The notes beneath the pieces were generated by a model. It did no database searches and was not told the DNA's origin. It saw only the letters and a list, made by a program, of their open reading frames with translations. The translations under genes and the position numbers were made by a program. Of a stretch of DNA of 64,000 nucleotides, positions 56,572 through 64,000 are shown piece by piece. The stretch is from Sarocladium kiliense (taxonomy: Eukaryota > Ascomycota > Sordariomycetes > Hypocreales > Sarocladiaceae): contig JAUZTG010000029.1 of assembly GCA_030734395.1 (NCBI GenBank), positions 4,588,001 to 4,652,000 of the forward strand. The letters run 5' to 3'. The number at the start of each line of letters is the position of its first letter. The stretch's first letter is position 1.

Positions 56572-58295
56572 ATGCCTTCACACGTGGCTAGAATTGCTCT
56601 AGCAGCCTTCGCTGGGTGGTCGGTTTTCGATCTTGCCGGCGCAAAGTCTTGTCCTCCCACGGCCAGGCTTAGCAACGGTACCTATCTGGGCGTTCGGAGC
56701 ACGGAGTACTCACAGGACTTCTTTCTTGGGATACCCTATGCAAAACCACCCGTTGGTGCGCTTAGGTTCAAAGCCCCTGAACCCCTCACAGAGGCCTTTG
56801 AGGAAGACCGCACGGCTACAGAATACGGATGGATGTGCATCGGCTATGGCTCTGATACCTCAAACTTGGGGAGCCCGGTCTCTGAAGACTGTCTGACCCT
56901 CAATATTGTTCGACCGAGTGGCACTAAAGCTGGTGACGACTTACCAGTTGGTGTTTGGGTGCACGGTGGCGTAAGTAACATACGAAGGCGATGTTGTACC
57001 TGCATTCGTTACTAATACTTTGCTGCGGCTAGAGCTACGTTCAAGGCGGTTCAAGAGACCCCCGTTACAATCTGAGCGATATTGTCGAACAGTCGATTAA
57101 AGAGGAGAAGCCCATGGTAGCTGTGTCGATTAACTACCGCCTCTCCCTTTGGGGCTTCCTGTTTAGTAAGGAAATGCAGGATGAGGGTGCAGGAAATGTT
57201 GCTTTCAAAGATCAGCGTATGGCGCTCCTATGGCTTCAGGACAATATCGCCGCCTTCGGTGGAAGCTCCAATAAGGTCACTATTTGGGGCGAGTCCGCTG
57301 GTGCTCGCTCTCTGGGCATGCAGCTCATCGCATATCAGGGCAAATCTCAACATTTGTTTCGCGGAGCCATCCTGGAGAGCGGGAGTCCGATTGCGAAGTT
57401 CAGCAACGCTACCCGTTGGCAACCATACTTCGACGCCTTGGTTGATAAGACCGGCTGCAACGGGAGCAGTAGCCCCCTAATCTGTCTCAGAGAGCTCCCC
57501 TGGCAAACGCTGGATGAGATATTCAGCGGAAAGAACCCGTTGTCCGTGACCGCCCCTACTCTAAGTGCGGTTGTCGACGGCGACTTCATGGTAGCTCAGG
57601 GCACCACGCTTCTAGAGCAAGGACACTTTGCTCGAGTCGCACTCTTGACAGGCAACAACTTTGACGAGGGTACTGCGTATGCAAAGACCGGCATCAACAC
57701 TGATGAAGAATTCGCCGCATGGCTCAAGAGCCTCGAACTTTCCAGTGAGCAGGCTGAGAGCATTGAGAAGCTATATCCCAACGACCCCGCAGTTGGCATT
57801 CCAGAATCCTACAAGGGGACTCCTCCCGAGTCTTTCGGCTCCCAATTCAAGCGAGTCGCAGCTGTGGCAGGCGATTACCAGCAACATAGCGGCAGACGGC
57901 TTCTGGCTGAAACTTATGCTGCCGCAGGCTTGCCAGTTTACTCTTACCTATGGAACGTCATCGTCAACGGTCTCCCTGATCCAATCTACGGGGCCACCCA
58001 CTTTCAGGAAGTCGCCTTCGTTTTTGACAATGTCGAGGGTCGCGGGTACTCTGTCAGCCCATTTGCAGGAAAGCCCGAAACTTATGTGGAACTGGCGGAC
58101 CTAATGAGCAAGCAGTGGGTTTCCTTTATCCATGCAGGCGTTCCTACTGGAAAAGGGGTGTCATGGCCCGAGTACAAGGCTGACAGCCGTGTGAACCTTG
58201 TGTTTGATACCAATGCTGATAACCTGCATTATACGGCAAAGGATGACTATAGGGAAGAGCAGATCAGTTACCTGCTGCATGGTGTTTTCTCATAG
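56572..58295 (+). CDS. secreted type-B carboxylesterase/lipase
   Basis: Two exons, 56572-56970 and 57033-58295, phase 0; 553 residues. A signal peptide (ARIALAAFAGWSVFDLAGA) comes first. Type-B features in order: FFLGIPYAKPPVGALRF, SEDCLTLNIVRPS, the oxyanion loop VWVHGGSYVQGG across the intron, and the nucleophile elbow VTIWGESAGARSLG with Ser at about 221. The acid is probably in TGNNFDEGTAY, and the His is in GATHFQEVAFVF. Length equals fungal lipases of the Candida rugosa/Geotrichum group. It would hydrolyse extracellular esters or triglycerides. The frame is open slightly upstream without ATG. Confidence 0.92.
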
Positions 58296-58559
58296 CACCA
58301 TTGAAAGTAGAATTAGAACAGTGAAAAGCAACTACTAGCTCCCTTAGACGAGTACTATTACAAGTAAGAGCAGGGCTTTACTCGATACTATACGCAAGAA
58401 ATACCCTTAAATAAATTGAAGATTATCGTCACTAAGACAGAACGGCTGAACATCTGTTCCGAGTCTATATTGGCCGTGTGCGGGCAGGCTTTGACCACAA
58501 GAACATGTTATATCGAGACTCACGGCTGAGCTATTTTTCATGACTGGATTTAGCTGGTA

Positions 58560-60113
58560 TTAACTTGTCATGTTTGGGGGCCCGGTATACTCTCGCCGAG
58601 CCTTGACAAACCACCAGAGACCGACAACCAGAGTGAACCCACCCCAAATTACACTGGCGTAGTTCATCGAAGTCGCGTTCGTCGGCAGCGACGCCGGAAA
58701 GCAATATATGATATCCCACACTATAATATATGCACAAGCAATCCCATTTACCAAGAACCCAAGGATGCCCTTCATCCGAAATGGTCCGAACCTGATATTC
58801 TGGCGCCCAGTGATAAGATGTGGCAAGAGACAAGCCAAGAACGAGGTGGTGGACAAAAGAATAAAACTGCCCACAAAGTTGTTGAAGGCCGTTGTATTCC
58901 CAACATAAATAGCACCCAGAAGTGTTACCAGTAGTGCCGTGACAATTGTAGACCATATCGGGATGTGGAAGCGGTGATGAATATGTCCAAGGATGCTAGG
59001 GAATGGTGCAGCGCCGTCTCTTGCGAGTGTCCAAAGTGTGCGACCAGCCGTGATATAAAGTCCCGTAACCGTCAATACAATGCATATCATGATAAGGGAC
59101 AATAGGCCAACTGCCCCGGCAGCCGATCCAGTTGCTTGCCGATAGATCTCCGCGATAGGATATGGAGATGTGAACAGCGCGTTGTAGTCGCGGATCGAAT
59201 ACATCAGGGCGACGAGATAGCATAGCCCAGTCATGAAGCCAATGGAAACCTGTAGCAAGATGGCCAAAGGAACATTGCGTTGCGGGTTGGGTATCTCTTC
59301 CGCTAGGTGGGTCGTGGCATCAACAGCTCCAACACTGTAGGCACCGTTCAGCATACCAATAGCGAACACAAATCCATCGGGGTACCCGATATCTGTGTGC
59401 CAGTCTTTCCACACAAACGCGGAGCTTGCATGCTTATCCGGCATAACCGTGATAACAACAATAGTGATGATGAAGCCAGCAAGGATGAAAAAGACGCCAC
59501 ATTTGTTGAGGGCAGGCATAGCGCTGTGGGCGAAACATACTGCGAAACAAGCAATCCATGTTGTAATAGCGTAGGTTATGAAAACATGCCACGGTTGTGC
59601 GCTAAAGTCATCCGGATGGTTCTGAGCGTACATCTGAACCAATGTGTTGGCGAGGATGCTGGACATGCTCGCACAACCAAGCACCCAGGCAAGGTAGTTC
59701 CACCATCCAGCAAGGAAACCAAGAGGCCGACCCCATGACGAACCGGGCGTGATGGAGGCGTAATGGTAGACACCAGCGGATGACGGAATGGCGCTGGCGA
59801 GCTCTGCGATGCTGGCCGCAACGAACCAGTACATGACGGACACGGTGATGAATTCGTAGAGAAGTCCTGGAGGCCCGCCGTTATAAACGGCAACTAAGAT
59901 CGATCCGCCGATGGCCGGCCAAACATTGCCCACGACGAGTCCAAGACCGGCCAGGGATAACAGACTGAAGGACTGATCTAGCTCCTGCACATGGCCAGAC
60001 GCGTTGATGGACATATTGAGGTGCGTGGTGCCTGACACGCCTGAATCGGTCGGCTGGAAGCCCTCCTTATCCAATCTGGATGGCAAGCCCCCCAACGCAT
60101 GGGTGCTCATCAT
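58560..60113 (-). CDS. amino-acid/choline permease (APC superfamily)
   Basis: A single exon, 517 residues; two adjacent ATGs could start it. A hydrophilic N-terminus of about 45 residues precedes twelve hydrophobic helices. Family points are GLVVGNVWPAIGGSILVAVY, VAASIAELASAIPSSAGVYH with YASITPG, and GYPDGFVFAIGMLNGAYSVG followed by AVDATTHLAEEIPNPQRNVP. This pattern fits the fungal GABA/choline permease group (Hnm1/Uga4-like), plasma-membrane proton symporters for amino acids, GABA or choline. The substrate cannot be told. The lack of introns differs from most genes here. It converges on the carboxylesterase (about 260 nt between stop codons). Confidence 0.9.
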   Translation of the reverse strand: MMSTHALGGLPSRLDKEGFQPTDSGVSGTTHLNMSINASGHVQELDQSFSLLSLAGLGLVVGNVWPAIGGSILVAVYNGGPPGLLYEFITVSVMYWFVAASIAELASAIPSSAGVYHYASITPGSSWGRPLGFLAGWWNYLAWVLGCASMSSILANTLVQMYAQNHPDDFSAQPWHVFITYAITTWIACFAVCFAHSAMPALNKCGVFFILAGFIITIVVITVMPDKHASSAFVWKDWHTDIGYPDGFVFAIGMLNGAYSVGAVDATTHLAEEIPNPQRNVPLAILLQVSIGFMTGLCYLVALMYSIRDYNALFTSPYPIAEIYRQATGSAAGAVGLLSLIMICIVLTVTGLYITAGRTLWTLARDGAAPFPSILGHIHHRFHIPIWSTIVTALLVTLLGAIYVGNTTAFNNFVGSFILLSTTSFLACLLPHLITGRQNIRFGPFRMKGILGFLVNGIACAYIIVWDIIYCFPASLPTNATSMNYASVIWGGFTLVVGLWWFVKARREYTGPPNMTS

Positions 60114-63100
60114 TGTCGTTTACTGAAAGAGTAAGTGAGAAAAGCTAAGGAGACTGGGTTGGGTTGGATTGCTAAGAAGCCTCAACTGCAAGCAGACAAT
60201 GTCGCAGTACCATGACCACTACGAGAAACGGTGGCAAAGGACCGACCCTGATGCTTCATTCGTTATCAGCAGTCAGCGTGATCAGAATCTCCACCATCCT
60301 CTTGCATTTGCCACCTTGAGACTAGCCAATGTAACGTCCTTCAACCCATTTCATCGTGATAGATAAGACTGCGGGGGAGAGGCGGGGCTGCGAACTTTCT
60401 TCTCCCATTGGGGTACAATTAATAGCCCAGGTGCTTGTGACCTGAGTTCAATTGTTTCCTGGAGGTGCGGCGACATCAGATCTGCCTTCGTATCACATTG
60501 GCTGCATATCCGAGACAGAAATGAGGTCGCGCACTGTACGCGTGACCTTAACTGAGCGGATCGGCATTGGTAAAAGCAATCAAGGTGCCATCTAATCATC
60601 TTGGGCTTTCGAGTACACTGTTTATGTGACGACTCAATGTTGAGAAGTGCACAGGAATCAAATGGTCCAGTCCTTGCCCATTGCACGCCGATTGCTTCAA
60701 ATTTCAGCGAATGGTACCCATACCGCTCATCTACAATCAGAAAAAGGATGCGGTATCTTTTAATGTAATCTATATCTTTCGCCTATGACGTAAAATCTAT
60801 TGGAATATGACGAAAATGCTTGCTATTCACTCTGCAACACTCGCAGTATCAACGAAGCCTCTAATGCTGATAGACGTGAGGCGGGTGTTTCTGTAGATGG
60901 ATATGAGCAATAAGATATATGCCAAGCTGGTCTAGGATTCTGTTGAAGAAAGATGCGTCCAACCATGTAGCGGCAATGAGCAGATTCGTAATTATGCCCA
61001 CGACTCCCAGTTATCAAATTTAGTGGAGATATTGATATCTTCTGCTGATTATTAGTAGATAAAGACAGTCTGGACAGGGATGCTTGAATATCTGCGTATC
61101 GCGATGGGAGTTTAGCTGGCAACCGCATCTCATTGCCATAGTTGCAACGTTTCCTGACTGAACGAAGGTATACGATCACAAGCATTCATGCGATCCTGAG
61201 TCGTACAGCGCACTAAGCAGCCGGTATGGTTCATGAACTTAGAAGGCAAGCACATTACCTCGATTTTCAAACAGCCTGGTCATATCAGCCAACGGTCGAG
61301 AAGGTTGGATGTGAAATAGAACGCTATCCTTATTAGTTGATCATAGGTGAGCATGTCAAGTCGCAGCTGTGGAATGAGGCCATTTTTACTGTATAGCAAA
61401 GGTTGAAGGACTGTGCTTATAAAGACCTCCCAAACTCCAGCCTAAGAGAGGACAAGGGTTACCATTATAATACCCTTGATTAGAAAGCAAAGACATGTAT
61501 GGTTCAGATGACAAGCACGGTCTTCATGGAACCACGCACGCAGTGTGGGTAGACTATGGTCATGATCTCACTCTGGTCTCCTAAGCAGTGTTGATCGCTT
61601 TATAGTCTGATTGTCGATATGATCCCGATCCAAACCGTCAGCTGCCTTTCATTGCAATATTCTGTCAGCGCGACTGATGGAAACGTTATTAAAACCATAA
61701 TGGGCAAGTCAACGTCGTAGGAAAAAAGGGCACTCTACGAAGTTACGTTACGGTTGTAACTTGCAGCCTGGTTGGCACGGCTTTTGAGTGCCTCTTACTT
61801 GATTGGGCCTTGGTGGCTACCCCCTGAAAGTATGATGCAACCCTGCACAGATAGACTAATATCGGACAAGAAAACGTAGAGAATTTCAGCATGGAGACGA
61901 CAAGACCTATGAAGAACACAGCACACGAATCAACATTGAATCCGTGTCATGGATAGCCAGCGGGCGAAACTGTTGGCTCCCCAGTTCCTGGCTCCAGGTT
62001 GAGAAAGGCGGTGTAGTTATAGGTATATACGACATCAGAAAAGGCGATAACCTGATCTCACAGCTCTACTAGCATGCAATGTAGACAATCTGTGCACTCA
62101 ATGTCCCTAAGGCAGGCGGAGAGTCACATTTGCATGTAACAAGCCGCATACAGGCACGACCTGAGACGCGGGTTTCAGGTAGTATTAGATGATCAGAGCG
62201 AGGCGACTCTGTGTTTACGGGAGGACGCTTTGACATTCCAGGAATAGTGATGATCGACAGGAACGTGGGCGAAGATCATAAGAAAAGACAAGCTATCATC
62301 CTTTTCCTCTCATACTACGTTAGCTAAGGGAAATAAAAGTGATGAGACAGCTCGTGCCGAGAAATTGCCAAGCAACAAGCCTATCATCATATCATATTAA
62401 ATTTACCAGGATTTAAGGTTATCGAACAGGCAAGAGCATTCGGAAGCCTTTAGAAGATTCAGTCGAGAGCTTCAATGAATGAGCGACTCGGTCCCTACAG
62501 TATCGTCAATGTGGAACATCGCAAGATTGGCGCACGACCACCGAAGCTCCATTCTCTAAGATTTCATATTTGAAAAGGTCTGACTGTTTAGCTCCCAAGA
62601 TCCTTCTACAAAGGCTGGGTTAGGGTGGCATTAGCTTCTTGGCCAGGAGGGAACTTGGTGTCTCAGACCTGCCCGATTCGGCAATGCGCCGGGTGTTAGC
62701 ATGCTCTTGGCTTCGCCGGCGTTACTGGTGCATGTCTGTTACTAGAGGGGTAATGGTTGCTTACATCAAAGAATCGGACGCATGCCTAGCCATATAGTTA
62801 CATACATCTGTTGTGCTATCATTGGCCGCGCAACAGATCAACTTTGAGATGAAAGTGGGTTATCGTTCGGCATGGCAGAGACTAATGATGATTAGTTGCA
62901 CATTAAACCCTGCCCTCCTCCATTACCATCAGCTCGATAGGGGCCACAACTAACAGAAATATAGTCAAGCCTCGTTGCAACGGTGGTCCAACATACATAC
63001 CACAATAGAGATGGTACGTTTCGGCCTCGTTATTTGGCTATCTTTCCCCCGAGGCAAGTAGAAGTTCTGTGAACAATTGGAAGGAATGCTGCTTTGAGTA

Positions 63101-63472
63101 TTATCTGTGGAACGCCAGGGAACATCGTGCCTCGAGAAGTCAAGCACGGGGAAGTCACCTATGTAACAACACCAGGCTTATGTACCAAACTTCTATCGTA
63201 ACCTTGTGAAAGGCTCTATTAAATCTGCCTGCAACATTTAAGTATAAAACGAGCCATCTTACCTGGAACCCTGTTTTCTTCTGCATCCTAATACCATCAA
63301 TCATAAGACTATTACATTCTGCAATATTCTTTTCTTCACAATCTAGGAGCTGAACCTCCTTGTCTTGCAGATATTTTATAACAACCCTTCATTGCACTGA
63401 TCAAGATCCTTTGAGAGAAGACTTGTGCATAACTCCGTCTTTCGAGCAAAATATTCACCAATCCGAAGCAAC
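60114..63472. other. gene-poor gap upstream of the LPMO gene
   Basis: About 3.4 kb with no frame longer than about 120 codons and no recognisable family or RNA. By eye it is more AT-rich than the genic parts. I see no inverted or direct terminal repeats and no transposase remnant. The right end carries a TATA box. Confidence 0.5.
63243..63249 (+). promoter_or_regulatory. TATA box of the LPMO gene
   Basis: TATAAAA lies about 224 nt before the ATG of the LPMO gene, followed by C/T-rich sequence. Position and sequence suit a regulated fungal promoter; the transcription start is not visible. Confidence 0.4.
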
Positions 63473-64000
63473 ATGAAGACTTTCGCCACTATCACAGCGA
63501 TGCTTGGACTGGTTGCTGCCCACATGGAAATGAGCAACCCGCCTGCTTTCCGCTCTAGGCACAACCCCCACACTACCAACATTGACTATAACCTTGTCGA
63601 CCCTCTTGCTGCAGATGGATCGAACTACCCCTGCAAGGGTTATCACAGTCTGTTCAACACACCTCAGGGTGCCTCTGTTGCAACCTGGCAGCCAGGCTCA
63701 CAGCAAACTCTTTCTATCATTGGTGGCGCTACCCATAACGGCGGCTCATGCCAAGCCTCGCTGTCCTACGATGGCGGCAGCTCCTGGAAGGTTATTAAAA
63801 GCTGGATCGGCAACTGCCCGCTGAAGCAGAACTGGCCTTTCACCGTCCCTAGCGATGCTCCTAGTGGCGAAGCCATGTTTGCCTGGAGCTGGCATAATAA
63901 CATTGGTAATCGGGAGATGTATATGAATTGCGCGCACGTTACTATTAGCGGGAATAATGGTGGCTCTCTGAGCGGGCGGCCGGATATCTTCGTCGCTAAT
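63473..64000 (+). CDS. AA11 lytic polysaccharide monooxygenase (5' part)
   Basis: An open frame of 176 codons running off the window. The signal peptide MKTFATITAMLGLVAA is cleaved before His17, which becomes the N-terminal copper ligand (HMEMSNPPAF). The second histidine-brace ligand is His88 in IGGATHNGGSC. Cys pairs and GSNYPCKGY match AA11. WHNNIGNREMYMNCAHVTI carries the axial aromatic region, and RPDIFVAN is the family's domain end. AA11 enzymes oxidatively cleave chitin; in fungi they serve wall remodelling or attack on chitin from insects and other fungi. Any C-terminal linker or chitin-binding module lies outside the window. Confidence 0.92.
   Translation, partial: MKTFATITAMLGLVAAHMEMSNPPAFRSRHNPHTTNIDYNLVDPLAADGSNYPCKGYHSLFNTPQGASVATWQPGSQQTLSIIGGATHNGGSCQASLSYDGGSSWKVIKSWIGNCPLKQNWPFTVPSDAPSGEAMFAWSWHNNIGNREMYMNCAHVTISGNNGGSLSGRPDIFVAN

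Noticed and set aside
49626..64000. Secondary-metabolite (siderophore) gene cluster
   Set aside because: No NRPS, PKS, acyltransferase or ornithine hydroxylase is present; a lone siderophore carrier is not a cluster.

Overview
The window is nuclear DNA of a filamentous ascomycete (Pezizomycotina, most likely a Sordariomycete). The evidence is short GT-AG introns of about 50-90 nt with CTAAC/CTGAC-like branch sites, compact genes on both strands, no operons, and fungal-specific families (Zn2Cys6 regulator, fungal rhodopsin-like receptor, siderophore MFS carrier, AA11 LPMO). I recognised no tRNA, rRNA, CRISPR array or transposon. Gene models were built by joining exons by hand. Every multi-exon model offered as intact sums to a multiple of three. 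Model boundaries are inferences from splice signals and remembered family sequence, not from transcripts.

Region 1-6039 is gene-poor, with strong purine/pyrimidine strand bias; it may hold the 5' leader of a minus-strand gene leaving the window. Region 6-49 kb is a dense, mostly housekeeping block: CIA2 (cytosolic Fe-S targeting), a chromate-type transporter, a mitochondrial membrane protein, a DsbA-like thiol protein, elongation factor 1-beta, a ZIP zinc transporter, a 2-oxoglutarate oxygenase-like protein, FRG1, a WDR89-like WD40 protein, the MTM1-type mitochondrial carrier, an Hrt3/Pof7-type F-box protein, a 796-residue uncharacterised protein, a FAR-17a/AIG1-like membrane protein, GUP1, a Zn2Cys6 regulator, two small proteins, a frame-disrupted arylamine N-acetyltransferase, SWP1 (oligosaccharyltransferase), two alpha/beta hydrolases and NMT1.

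Region 49-64 kb looks accessory: a secreted cupin, a siderophore transporter with an exact SreA-type ATCAGATAA site in its promoter, a fungal rhodopsin-like receptor, a secreted type-B carboxylesterase, an amino-acid/choline permease, a 3.4 kb gene-poor gap, and the start of a secreted AA11 chitin-active LPMO. These are surface, nutrient and iron-acquisition functions. No backbone enzyme (PKS, NRPS or terpene synthase) is present, so this is not a secondary-metabolite cluster as far as seen.

The most unusual findings concern gene structure. The ABHD12-like hydrolase (46809-48283) has an 8-nt micro-exon carrying the HG oxyanion motif and a GC-AG intron immediately before the catalytic-His motif. 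The N-acetyltransferase has three single-base frame disruptions, at least two of them in homopolymer runs. The Zn2Cys6 domain is split over three exons with its first Cys codon interrupted by an intron. I found no convincing wholly new multi-gene system.
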